From Dryomyza anilis (taxonomy: Eukaryota; Arthropoda; Insecta; Diptera; Dryomyzidae), in the NCBI GenBank assembly GCA_951804985.1, contig OX638131.1, positions 42,631,121-42,695,120 of the forward strand: a DNA stretch of 64,000 bases, given 5' to 3'. The position numbers and the translations under genes were made by a program. Shown here in pieces: positions 13,001-23,516 of the stretch (position 1 is the first letter of the stretch; the number at the start of each line of letters is the position of its first letter). The notes under the pieces are model-generated. The model saw nothing but the letters and a program-made list of their open reading frames with translations. It did not search any database and had not been told where the DNA came from.

Positions 13001-16000
13001 GAATGCCTAATTTTTCACTGTAAATTTCATTTAATTCGATCGGTGGGTTCTGGAATAATAAGGTTTTGAAAATCGATTTTCAAAATGTTTCTTTAATTGG
13101 CCATAACTCCTAAACCGAGCGTCCTAGAGGTTTGAAAATCGATTTTAAAAATATTTCTTTAATTGGCCATAACTCCTAAACGGAGCGTCCTAGAGGGTTG
13201 AAAATCGATTTTCAAAATATTTCTTTAATTAGCCATAACTCCTAAACGGAGCGTCCTAGAGGGTTGAAAGTAGGCGCTTTTTATAGACATTGCATGCCTA
13301 ATTTTTCACTGTAAATTTCATTTAATTCGATCGGTGGGTTCTGGAATAATAAGGTTTTGAAAATCGATTTTCAAAATATTTCTTTAATTGGCCATAACTC
13401 CTAAACGGAGCGTCCTAGAGGGTTGAAAATCTATTTTCAAAATATTTCTTTAATTGGCCATAACTCCTAAACGGAGCGTCCTAGAGGGTTGAAAATCGAT
13501 TTTCAAAATATTTCTTTAATTGGCCATAACTCCTAAACGGAGCGTTCTAGAGGGTTGAATGTAGGCGCTTTTCATAGACATTGAATGCCTTATTTTTCAC
13601 TGTAAATTTCATTTAATTCGATCGGTGGGTTCTGGAATAATAAGGTTTTGAAAATCGATTTTCAAAATGTTTCTTTAATTGGCCATAACTCCTAAACCGA
13701 GCGTCCTAGAGGTTTGAAAATCGATTTTCAAAATATTTCTTTAATTGGCCATAACTCCTAAACGGAGCGTCCTAGAGTGTTGAAAATCGATTTTCAAAAT
13801 ATTTCTTTAATTGGCCATAACTCCTAAACGGAGCGTCCTAGAGGGTTGAAAATCGATTTTCAAAATATTTCTTTAATTGGCCATAACTCCTAAACGGAGC
13901 GTCCTAGAGGGTTGAAAATCGATTTTCAAAATATTTCTTTAATTGGCCATAACTACTAAATGGAGCGTTCTAGAGGGTTGAATGTAGGCGCTTTTTATAG
14001 ACATTGAATGCCTAATTTTTCACTGTAAATTTCATTTAATTCGATCGGTGGGTTCTGGAATAATAAGGTTTTGAAAATCGATTTTCAAAATGTTTCTTTA
14101 ATTGGCCATAACTCCTAAACGGAGCGTCCTAGAGGGTTGAAAATCGATTTTCAAAATATTTCTTTAATTGGCCATAACTCCTAAACGGAGCGTCCTAGAG
14201 GGTTGAAAGTAGGCGCTTTTTATAGACATTGAATGCCTAATTTTTCACTGTAAATTTAATTTAATTCGATCGGTGGGTTCTGGAATAATAAGATTTTGAA
14301 AATCGATTTTCAAAATATTTCTTTAATTGGCCATAACACCTAAACGGAGCGTTCTAGAGGGTTGAATGTAGGTGCTTTTTATAGACATTGAATGCCTAAT
14401 TTTTCACTGTAAATTTCATTTAATTCGATCGGTGGGTTCTGGAATAATAAGGTTTTGAAAATCGATTTTCAAAATATTTCTATAATTGGCCATAACTCCT
14501 AAACGGAGCGTCCTAGAGGGTTGAAAATCGATTTTCAAAATATTTCTTTAATTGGCCATAACTCCTAAACGGAGCGTCCTAGAGGGTTGAAAGTAGGCGC
14601 TTTTTATAGACATTGAATGCCTAATTTTTCACTGTAAATTTCATTTAATTCGATCGGTGGGTTCTGGAATAATAAGGTTTTGAAAATCGATATTCAAAAT
14701 ATTTCTTTAATTGGCCATAACTCCTAAACGGAGCGTCCTAGAGGGTTGAAAATCGATTTTCAAAATATTTCTTTAATTGGCCATAACTCCTAAACGGAGC
14801 GTCCTAGAGGGTTGAAAGTAGGCGCTTTTTATAGACATTGCATGCCTAATTTTTCACTGTAAATTTCATTTAATTCGATCGGTGGGTTCTGGAATAATAA
14901 GGTTTTGAAAATCGATTTTCAAAATATTTCTTTAATTGGCCATAACTCCTAAACGGAGCGTCCTAGAGGGTTGAAAGTAGGCGCTTTTTATAGACATTGC
15001 ATGCCTAATTTTTCACTGTAAATTTCATTTAATTCGATCGGTGGGTTCTGGAATAATAAGGTTTTGAAAATCGATTTTCAAAATATTTCTTTAATTAGCC
15101 ATAACTCCTAAACGGAGCGTCCTAGAGGGTTGAAAATCGATTTTCAAAATATTTCTTTAATTGGCCATAACTCCTAAACGGAGCGTCCTAGAGGGTTGAA
15201 AGTAGGCGCTTTTTATAGACATTGCATGCCTAATTTTTCACTGTAAATTTCATTTAATTTGATCGGTGGGTTCTGGAATAATAAGGTTTTGAAAATCGAT
15301 TTTCAAAATGTTTCTTTAATTGGCCATAACTCCTAAACCGAGCGTCCTAGAGGTTTGAAAATCGATTTTAAAAATATTTCTTTAATTGGCCATAACTCCT
15401 AAACGGAGCGTCCTAGAGGGTTGAAAATCGATTTTCAAAATATTTCTTTAATTAGCCATAACTCCTAAACGGAGCGTCCTAGAGGGTTGAAAGTAGGCGC
15501 TTTTTATAGACATTGCATGCCTAATTTTTCACTGTAAATTTCATTTAATTCGATCGGTGGGTTCTGGAATAATAAGGTTTTGAAAATCGATTTTCAAAAT
15601 ATTTCTTTAATTGGCCATAACTCCTAAACGGAGCGTCCTAGAGGGTTGAAAGTAGGCGCTTTTTATAGACATTGCATGCCTAATTTTTCACTGTAAATTT
15701 CATTTAATTTGATCGGTGGGTTCTGGAATAATAAGGTTTTGAAAATCGATTTTCAAAATGTTTCTTTAATTGGCCATAACTCCTAAACCGAGCGTCCTAG
15801 AGGTTTGAAAATCGATTTTCAAAATATTTCTTTAATTGGCCATAACTCCTAAACGGAGCGTCCTAGAGGGTTGAAAATCGATTTTCAAAATATTTCTTTA
15901 ATTGGCCATAACTCCTAAACGGAGCGTCCTAGAGGGTTGAAAATCGATTTTCAAAATATTTCTTTAATTAGCCATAACTCCTAAACGGAGCGTCCTAGAG

Positions 16001-18367
16001 GGTTGAAAGTAGGCGCTTTTTATAGACATTGCATGCCTAATTTTTCACTGTAAATTTCATTTAATTCGATCGGTGGGTTCTGGAATAATAAGGTTTTGAA
16101 AATCGATTTTCAAAATATTTCTTTAATTGGCCATAACTCCTAAACGGAGCGTCCCAGAGGCTTGAAAGTAGGCGCTTTTTATAGACATTGAATGCCTAAT
16201 TTTTCACTGTAAATTTAATTTAATTCGATCGGTGGGTTCTGGAATAATAAGGTTCGATTTACAAAATGTTTCTTTAATTGGCCATAACTCCTAAACGGAG
16301 CGTCCTAGAGGGTTGAAAATCGATTTTCAAAATATTTCTTTAATTGGCCATAACTCCTAAACGGAGCGTCCTAGAGGGTTGAAAGTAGGCGCTTTTTATA
16401 GACATTGAATGCCTAATTTTTCACTGTAAATTTAATTTAAATCGATCGGTGGGTTCTGGAATAATAAGATTTTGAAAATCGATTTTCAAAATATTTCTTT
16501 AATTGGCCATAACTCCTAAACGGAGCGTTCTAGAGGGTTGAATGTAGGTGCTTTTTATAGACATTGAATGCCTAATTTTTCACTGTAAATTTCATTTAAT
16601 TCGATCGGTGGGTTCTGGAATAATAAGGTTTTGAAAATCGATTTTCAAAATATTTCTTTAATTGGCCATAACTCCTAAACGGAGCGTCCTAGAGGGTTGA
16701 AAATCTATTTTCAAAATATTTCTTTAATTGGCCATAACTCCTAAACGGAGCATCCTAGAGGGTTGAAAATCGATTTTCAAAATATTTCTTTAATTGGCCA
16801 TAACTCCTAAACGGAGCGTTCTAGAGGGTTGAATGTAGGCGCTTTTCATAGACATTGAATGCCTTATTTTTCACTGTAAATTTCATTTAATTCGATCGGT
16901 GGGTTCTGGAATAATAAGGTTTTGAAAATCGATTTTCAAAATATTTCTTTAATTGGCCATAACTCCTAAACGGAGCGTCCTAGAGGGTTGAAAATCGATT
17001 TTCAAAATATTTCTTTAATTGGCCATAACTCCTAAACGGAGCGTTCTAGAGGGTTGAAAGTAGGCGCTTTTTATAGACATTGAATGCCTAATTTTTCACT
17101 GTAAATTTCATTTAATTCGATCGGTGGGTTCTGGAATAATAAGGTTTTGAAAATCGATTTTCAAAATATTTCTTTAATTTGCCATAACTCCTAAACGGAG
17201 CGTCCTAGAGGGTTGAAAATCGATTTTCAAAATATTTCTTTAATTGGCCATAACTCCTAAACGGAGCGTTCTAGAGGGTTGAAAGTAGGCGCTTTTTATA
17301 GACATTGAATGCCTAATTTTTCACTGTAAATTTCATTTAATTCGATCGGTGGGTTCTGGAATAATAAGGTTTTGAAAATCGATTTTCAAAATATTTCTTT
17401 AATTGGCCATAACTCCTAAACGGAGCGTTCTAGAGGGTTGAATGTAGGCGCTTTTTATAGACATTGAATGCCTAATTTTTCACTGTAAATTTCATTTAAT
17501 TTGATCGGTGGGTTCTGGAATAATAAGGTTTTGAAAATCGATTTTCAAAATGTTTCTTTAATTGGCCATAACTCCTAAACCGAGCGTCCTAGAGGTTTGA
17601 AAATCGATTTTAAAAATATTTCTTTAATTGGCCATAACTCCTAAACGGAGCGTCCTAGAGGGTTGAAAATCGATTTTCAAAATATTTCTTTAATTAGCCA
17701 TAACTCCTAAACGGAGCGTCCTAGAGGGTTGAAAGTAGGCGCTTTTTATAGACATTGCATGCCTAATTTTTCACTGTAAATTTCATTTAATTCGATCGGT
17801 GGGTTCTGGAATAATAAGGTTTTGAAAATCGATTTTCAAAATATTTCTTTAATTGGCCATAACTCCTAAACGGAGCGTCCTAGAGGGTTGAAAGTAGGCG
17901 CTTTTTATAGACATTGCATGCCTAATTTTTCACTGTAAATTTCATTTAATTCGATCGGTGGGTTCTGGAATAATAAGGTTTTGAAAATCGATTTTCAAAA
18001 TGTTTCTTTAATTGGCCATAACTCCTAAACCGAGCGTCCTAGAGGTTTGAAAATCGATTTTCAAAATATTTCTTTAATTGGCCATAACTCCTAAACGGAG
18101 CGTCCTAGAGGGTTGAAAATCGATTTTCAAAATATTTCTTTAATTGGCCATAACTCCTAAACGGAGCGTCCTAGAGGGTTGAAAATCGATTTTCAAAATA
18201 TTTCTTTAATTAGCCATAACTCCTAAACGGAGCGTCCTAGAGGGTTGAAAGTAGCTTTTTATAGACATTGCATGCCTAATTTTTCACTGTAAATTTCATT
18301 TAATTCGATCGGTGGGTTCTGGAATAATAAGGTTTTGAAAATCAATTTTCAAAATATTTCTTTAATT
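10021..18367. repeat. Satellite subdomain next to the array edge, with 2242-bp and 3274-bp repeats
   Basis: Variants GCGTTCTAG, GTTGAATGTAGG, AAAATGTTTC and CATTGCATGCC mark this part. About 15240-16125 recurs at 17482-18367, offset 2242 bp (CATTGCATGC at 15511/17753; CTAAACCGAGCG near 15785/18027), with a 3-bp deletion in the B module near 18252. About 13420-13650 recurs near 16694-16924, offset 3274 bp (AATCTATTTTC; CTTTTCATAGAC). Local damage: a B module missing about 40-50 bp at 10620 and a broken palindrome near 16255. The array stops inside an A module after TTTCTTTAATTG at about 18368. Confidence 0.85.
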
Positions 18368-18716
18368 GCTTTTATGTTTTTTGCTTTTGTTTTTGTGTTT
18401 TGAATTTGTGTTTTGCTTTTGAATTTATGCTTTTGTTTTTGTGTTTTTGCTATTATTTTTAGGTTTTTGTTGTTGTGTTTTTTTGTTGAATTTTTGCGTT
18501 TTGCTATTGTGTTTTTTTGTGTTTCTACTTTTGTTCGTTGTATTTGCTTTTATCTTTTTTTAATCTTGTCTTTGTTTTTTTTTTATTTTTCTGTTTTTTT
18601 TTTAGTTATTGCTTTAGCTTTGTGCTTTTACTTTTGTGTTTGATTTTAGCTTTTGTTTTTGCTTCTTTATTATTTTGTTCTTATGTATTTAAGTTTTTTG
18701 TTTCATCTTCTTAGCT
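18368..18716 (+). repeat. T-rich low-complexity block, central part of a truncated family M element
   Basis: The satellite gives way directly to repeated TTTTGC, TTTTTGTG and TTTTTG words. The same kind of T-rich block precedes the 3' module in the complete family M copies (26605-26760, 32820-32990, 47025-47170). The open frames here (Phe/Leu/Cys-rich) are composition artefacts. The junction with the satellite is clean at base level, so the element was probably cut by, or inserted at, the array edge. Confidence 0.7.
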
Positions 18717-18876
18717 GGTGTAAGTCCCAAGTTATAACGCATCCCAAGTTATAAGTTTAGGTTGTATGGGAAGTGCCACGCCCCTTTGTTCAATCCCGCC
18801 CATATATAGTCTATGTCACGCTCTGGACTCAACATCCTCTACCAAAATTTTAGTCAATTCGGTTCAGCGGTTAAGA
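18717..18876 (+). mobile_element. Family M element, 3' module (copy M1, truncated)
   Basis: It begins TTTGTTTCATCTTCTTAGCT and carries the family landmarks GTATGGGAAGTGCCACGCCC, CAATCCCGCCCATATATAG and ATTCGGTTCAGCGGTTAAGA. It stops matching after about 18876, so the GGAACAAAC microsatellite tail is missing. The first half contains a short internal duplication (AAGTTATAACGCATCCC/AAGTTATAAG). It resembles the M5/M6 subfamily (GGTTCAGCGG) rather than the M2-M4 subfamily (GGATCAGCCG). Confidence 0.7.
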
Positions 18877-19590
18877 TGTTCCTTCCCCAAATGTACATCT
18901 GCCGGAAATGAATACTTCCCCAAAATGTCGGTAGAAAGTGAAAAAAAAGGACCGAAAAAATTGTATGACATAACTCGATAAATCGCAAACATCGTTGCCA
19001 ATCGAATGGTACCATGGAGTGTTCCATAACTACCAAAAGGGAGTTAATATTAGGAAATGTACATGAACCCTTTTTAATGAGAAAATCGATGTGGCGAATT
19101 TTTAGCGAGATCCGAAATTATTCAAACTTGCATTGAAATGACTTCTCCCAAATACAATAAACTAAAATTGGTTACAATAGGCCAATGAAATGTTACGTCT
19201 AAAGGATTTATTTCTATTTTAAATCAAAATTCGACTTAACCCCTGTCTTCTGTATATTGTAACCAACGGAACATAAAACTGACATATTATATAAATATTT
19301 ATAACAAGTTAATACAAACTTTGTGAACATTTTAAAGTAGCTGCATGAAGTCTCGTATCTCATAGCCGGTCATTGCTTTGAAAGAAACATTATTTTATGT
19401 GGGTGGGGTTGGAGGGGGAGAAAAGGGTGGAATAATATATGGCCAATATATTATAAAATGCAACTGTTCACAAAAGAAACTCTACCCCCTAAAGTGCATG
19501 TTGTACACAGTGCCTCAAGTACAAAATGTGCACCTATTCGTATATGGTACTCTGTACTAGAAAAATAGTAAATGAAGACAAAAATATAAT
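18877..19590. other. Non-coding stretch, no gene seen
   Basis: AT-rich sequence with no recognisable protein, RNA gene or family member. Frames of 60-71 residues here lack any domain. A G-rich run at 19401-19427 is listed separately. Confidence 0.5.
19401..19427 (+). other. Potential G-quadruplex
   Basis: Four runs of three to five G are separated by loops of 1, 5 and 6 bases (GGG-T-GGGG-TTGGA-GGGGG-AGAAAA-GGG). This fits the usual G3+N1-7 pattern. It is conspicuous in DNA that is otherwise strongly AT-rich. Function is unknown. Confidence 0.5.
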
Positions 19591-19599
19591 GTCCATGAA

Positions 19600-20220
19600 C
19601 TAAATCTGACACAAAGACCGTGGCAAACCATGCCAAACAAACAACAAGCATTCCACCGAACGAGGTGATTCTGTGAAGAGCATAAAAAGAATCAAATAAA
19701 CAACAAGCAGAATAGAACTGAACAGAACAGAACCGAACCAACTGAATACAGTCCTTCCCCAACGAATTGCGCACAACAACAAAACTAAGTTAAACGATGA
19801 AAAATGTGCACTGCAAGTAGTTCAAACAACCAAACAGCTACGTCCACCAATATCCAACCACCCCCAGCAGTAGCAGCATCACAGACCCCGAGCCATATCC
19901 AACATGCGCTCCATTGCGGCAGTAGCAACCAACAACAACAACAAATACTACTACTACTTCAAGCAGTCATCACAATCAAGTTCAAGGACGCTGCTGCACT
20001 CACAAATACCGTTGCCATTGCCTTTGCTGCTCGGACACGTTTTGGTCCTCGTTGAAGCGCCACAACATCTGCGAGAGAGGAGAGAGAGTGAGATGAGCGA
20101 AAGTCTTCAGCCGGAGGCAAGCATGTGCTCTCTGTGCTTATGGCAGCACAAAAAAAAAAAACAAAAACAAGCGAATATTATTTCCTCTTTTCTTACTTTG
20201 ACCCATTATGTTCTTAGGCT
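19600..20220 (+). other. Higher-GC non-repetitive island with a CAA/CAG-rich open frame; possible exon
   Basis: Base composition shifts away from the surrounding AT-rich DNA, with many CAAC, CAGC and AACAG words. An 83-codon frame (19804-20055) starts MCTASSSNNQTATSTN and holds a run of five Gln, the type of homopolymer common in fly coding and 5' untranslated exons. The reading frame is preceded by AACGATGAAAA, and the overlapping frame 19904-20224 is also open. I see no convincing splice pair that would join it to another exon, and no known domain. It may be an exon, a transcribed leader or conserved regulatory DNA. Confidence 0.3.
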
Positions 20221-20984
20221 ATAAATCGTAAATTTGAAGTAATTAAGAAATGCAGAAAGCTTCAGCTGAGGACGTGAAGAGTGCAACATAGGGTAGGCAA
20301 CAAGGTTCAGATAACCGGAGCAGTAAGGAGGATGTTCTCATATTATACAAAAATGGGTGGAATAATAAATATATTTATTTTTGTGCTGTAAACTACATAG
20401 GTGTCTATTGTTGTTTAAGCTTTTACCTGGAGTGCGGCAAAAGACGACCCTGCCATAGTTTGTATTGTATTGAATTTCAAAGAATATGAGGTCGGAAATA
20501 AGTCCCGCTGTTTGAAGAGCACTTAAGTTGTTAACTCTGACATTTCGAAATGCAAAAACCAAAAATCCATTCAATTCGGAATCCTCCAGACAACAAAAAC
20601 ATGATTCCAAACAAATACCAATAGTTTGCGTTGTTTTAAAGTAATTACTATACATTACACATTAATGCAATTTAAGAGTCCTCTTAAATTGGTGTCATAT
20701 AGGTGGCTTATTTGTAAGTATGTTATGATCAAAAACTTAGACATAAAAGTGACCTTTAAGACTTCAATTAGAGACCTCATAATTTAGAGTCCTAAATGTA
20801 ACAAGGTTGTCCGATATCAATTCGTGTACAGCATTTACGCAAGTATTATCAAATTTGAATATAATAAATTTGAATTGGTTTTTGCATAGTAGCATTTGAA
20901 ATTATATTGAAAAACCTTTTTCATATCCATACTCAGAGAGATATCGGCTATCAAATATGTGCCGCAAAAAATGTTTGTTTTTAT
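20221..20984. other. Non-coding stretch, no gene seen
   Basis: AT-rich DNA without recognisable families. A 105-residue minus-strand frame (20338-20655) has no domain or codon-use support. Confidence 0.45.
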
Positions 20985-21571
20985 TATACCCTACAATAAG
21001 AGTGAAAGGGTATTTTCAGTTTGGTACGCCGTTTGTAACACCCAGAAGGAAGCATCTCCGGCATGAAAAAGTATATATATATATATTTGTGGAGGTATCT
21101 ACGATATTAACATTGTCAAATATTTTGTTAAATACTTTGTTATAATACTTTGTTTATGTTTAGTTATGATTTCAAAAATATGTTTTTAGATTTTTGTAAA
21201 AACAAAAATAAAATAAAATATTAATATGAATTTGAACTTCAAAAGATCCGAAACGTTTTATTTAAACCCCTTATTGAAGAAGTCTTATTGAAGTCTCTTG
21301 AAATACTTCCTACTTAAACAATTGAAAAGTTAGATAAATCAATCATAATTTAGATTACTTATATACCTACGCTGTGTGTGCGAAAAAATTGGCGAGATCG
21401 GTCTATTGTGCCCTGTGATCTGACCATTTATATTCAAATACCTCATACTAAATTTACATTTACATTTATAGTCGGCTTAGACCGACTATAATTTTGATAA
21501 TCCTAACTATCATAATAACACCTACTTTAAAATTTCCCATGTGATCTAACCTTCCCAACTGGTTTTTTATT
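20985..21571 (+). mobile_element. INE-1/DINE-1-like Helentron copy, internally rearranged
   Basis: It starts TTATACCCTACAATAAGAG and AGTGAAAGGGTAT, then has GTTTGGTACGCCGTTTGTAA, AAGCATCTCCGGCATG and AAAAGTATATATA as in fly INE-1 elements. The usual TTCTTGATCAGCAT and GTCY-rich middle is replaced by unrelated AT-rich sequence. It rejoins the family at TCGGTCTATTGTG and ends TTATAGTCGGCTTAGACC, ATGTGATCTAACCTTCCCAA, CTGGTTTTTT. It is non-autonomous; the family is mobilised by Helitron/Helentron Rep-helicase proteins encoded elsewhere. Confidence 0.8.
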
Positions 21572-22340
21572 ACACTGTGAGTACCCATTTTACCACCAGA
21601 AATGGATTCAGATATTCTATGAACAATGGCGTTTTCAGTTTTTTCCCTACACGTCCAGTTTCGAGGATATTCGACAAAAACGAAAAAACACGTTTTTGAG
21701 GTTTCTATTGGTTGGTAAGCGTTGAATATAAAGTTAGACTTATTTTTATTTTATACAAAACATGCATAACAAAACACTCATTATATTTTCATATCAATTT
21801 TCGAAATTCCTTGGACAGAACCTGAGATATAAAGCAAATAGGACTCATTTCGCGCAAAAAATGCCCATTTTTGGTAATTTGTTTCCCAATTCCCAGGTGT
21901 GCACTTTTCATTATCAGTTAGAAAATATCATCTATTTCAGATCTTTTTTATTCAAAAAAATCATAAACGTCAAAATTGGGCATATTAAAAAAAAGTGAAG
22001 AGTTAAAAAAAAAATATCATGCTGGCTAAATTCATAGAAATAATACAAACTCGTTTTTTTTTTAATTTTTTAATTTTGTTAAGGGAGATATTTGGATCAA
22101 ATTTATCAATTCATTATTTCTTTTTTTTACATTAATTTCGACGTTTACGATTTTTTGTATAACAATGATTTGAAATTGATGAGATTTGTAATGAAAAGTA
22201 CAAGAATGGTCCACACCTCGGAATTGGGAAAAAATATCCAAAAAAGAGCTTTTTTTTAGCCCAAAAATGAGTCCTACATATCTGGTGTCGAAATTTTTTG
22301 TCAAATGTACGCACAGTGTTTGTCAAATGTACGCACAGTG
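21571..22340. mobile_element. Foldback-like element F1 (TACACTGTG ends)
   Basis: The left half (TACACTGTGAGTACCCATTT ... AAACGTCAAAATTGGGCA) and right half (TTTCGACGTTTACGATTTTT ... TGTACGCACAGTG) are imperfect inverted copies: GGACTCATTT with AAAATGAGTCC, and CCCAATTCCCAGGTG with CACCTCGGAATTGGG. The right end carries a perfect 22-bp tandem duplication (22297-22318 and 22319-22340) of the unit ending CGCACAGTG. A single-arm relative lies inverted at 53875-54246. No transposase is encoded. The left end abuts the INE-1-like copy. Confidence 0.62.
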
Positions 22341-23204
22341 GCATTTCAAATGCAAATAAAAAACGTAAACGAATTAATCTTTAATAAAAACTGGGTTCGT
22401 ACAAATTCTTAGAATGATCCTTAGTTTCACCTACAAGTTGATTTTGTTCATATGTGAAAAATTCTGTCGGACAATTTTCCAAGCAATTGTAGAACTTTGT
22501 AACATTTATATGGAACATTTTTATCGATTCCAGTCCCAGTTATATTAAGAAATGGGAACCAGAATTCTGTTCCCATTATAGTTCCAAATATTTTCTAAGT
22601 AATGGCTCTGATTTCACTTTCGGTTCTAGTGCCGTTTCTTTACGATTCCTGTTGTATTGATGAAGATTTTATTTTTGTAATTTAAAGAATTTCTAATGAG
22701 GTTATTTTTATTAAGGTAATTTACAGAAAAAATTTACGCAAAAATTAGTAAGAGAATATATTCTGAGCAACTTTTTTTTATGCGAAACGTAATTATATTT
22801 TTATTAACATTTTGTTCTTTCTTTACGTAGGTTGTCAATTGAACTATTTTATGTGCCAATATTTTTTTATTGAATTTCATTGCGGAACAATTTTAAGTGA
22901 CGTTATAAAAAATGTATGTACATTAAATTTTGTTATAAAATGTATTACAAGAAGCCAGAGCAAAGTGAGTTTGTCTAAAATTACGCGTAAATTGATTTTT
23001 TACTTGATCAGAAATTTACGATATGAATATCCTTATTGCATAAAAATACAATTTTGATTTAAAAAAATAGTTCATTCGAATTTACAATTTGTTTTTGAAA
23101 TATTTTGAATATAAATAATTATTAAATACTCAGTTTGCCGTGAATATGTTACATAATTGGCTAGATAGAGCCATTAAGCTAATTTCTTATTAATCTGATT
23201 TATT
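22341..23204. other. Non-coding stretch, no gene seen
   Basis: AT-rich DNA. An 81-codon frame (22812-23057) has no recognisable domain. Confidence 0.45.
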
Positions 23205-23516
23205 AAAATAATATAATAATAGTTTGGCGCTACAGTCCTGTATAGAACTTCGGCCGAGCTGTCTCACCATTTTGAGTGGTGCGTGTTATATTTGTACTCA
23301 AAGTGGTGGGACCTACAGTTTATTGCCGAATCCGAACGGCGGGTGAGAGCTTTTCATAGGCAATGGTTTTACTCTCGTAGGTTTGCCATTGACTGACGAG
23401 AGGTAGCGCGGTATAGAAAAATGTTTCTATGAAAAGATGTTGTTAGCCCCAGTCCAGGCTTGAACCGGGGACCTTTCGGCTCGCAGTCCAACGCACTAAC
23501 CACTGAGCTACCGAAA
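23205..23516 (-). mobile_element. tRNA-derived SINE
   Basis: Read on the minus strand the element starts GTTTCGGTAGCTCAGTGG, a tRNA-like head with A box TAGCTCAGTGG (about 23501-23511) and B box GGTTCAAGCCT (23456-23466), the two internal RNA polymerase III promoter boxes. The tRNA-unrelated body includes CTCACCCGCCGTTCGGATTC, TAGGTCCCACCACTTTGAG and CTATACAGGACTGTAGCGCC, and ends in an ATTATTATATTATT-type tail. The plus strand gives the false impression of a tRNA gene, but the anticodon arm is not well formed and the body continues far past the tRNA 3' end. Confidence 0.82.

Larger units (their letters stand above)
1..18367. repeat. Modular satellite DNA array (66-bp A + 93-bp B units)
   Basis: The whole stretch is tandem satellite and begins before the window. 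Module A (66 bp) runs from TTGAAAATCGATTTTCAA through TTGGCCATAACTCCTAAACG to GGAGCGTCCTAGAGGG. Module B (93 bp) runs from TTGAAAGTAGGCGC through TATAGACATTGAATGCC and GATCGGTGGGTTCTGGAA to AATAATAAGGTT. One A plus one B gives the basic 159-bp period (GATCGGTGGG recurs at positions 1 and 160). Runs of two to five A modules give 225 bp and longer (for example A to A at 7801 and 7867). Both modules start TTGAAA, which may be where they recombine. The A module at each A/B junction holds a 22-bp perfect palindrome centred on AATCGATT. No coding capacity or transposon ends are seen. I do not recognise the family. Confidence 0.97.

Noticed and set aside
1..18367. CRISPR array or protein-coding tandem repeats
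   Set aside because: Repeats are contiguous without unique spacers, the genome is eukaryotic, and all frames carry stops in each unit.
18413..18714. Hydrophobic open frames that resemble membrane proteins
   Set aside because: T-rich low-complexity DNA gives Phe/Leu/Cys codons; there is no start context, domain or relation to neighbours.
19451..19782. Minus-strand 107-codon frame and overlapping 60-codon frame
   Set aside because: Two overlapping frames of similar quality with no domain; neither shows coding bias by eye.
23440..23516. Functional tRNA gene on the minus strand
   Set aside because: A and B boxes are present, but the anticodon stem does not pair well and the SINE body follows directly.
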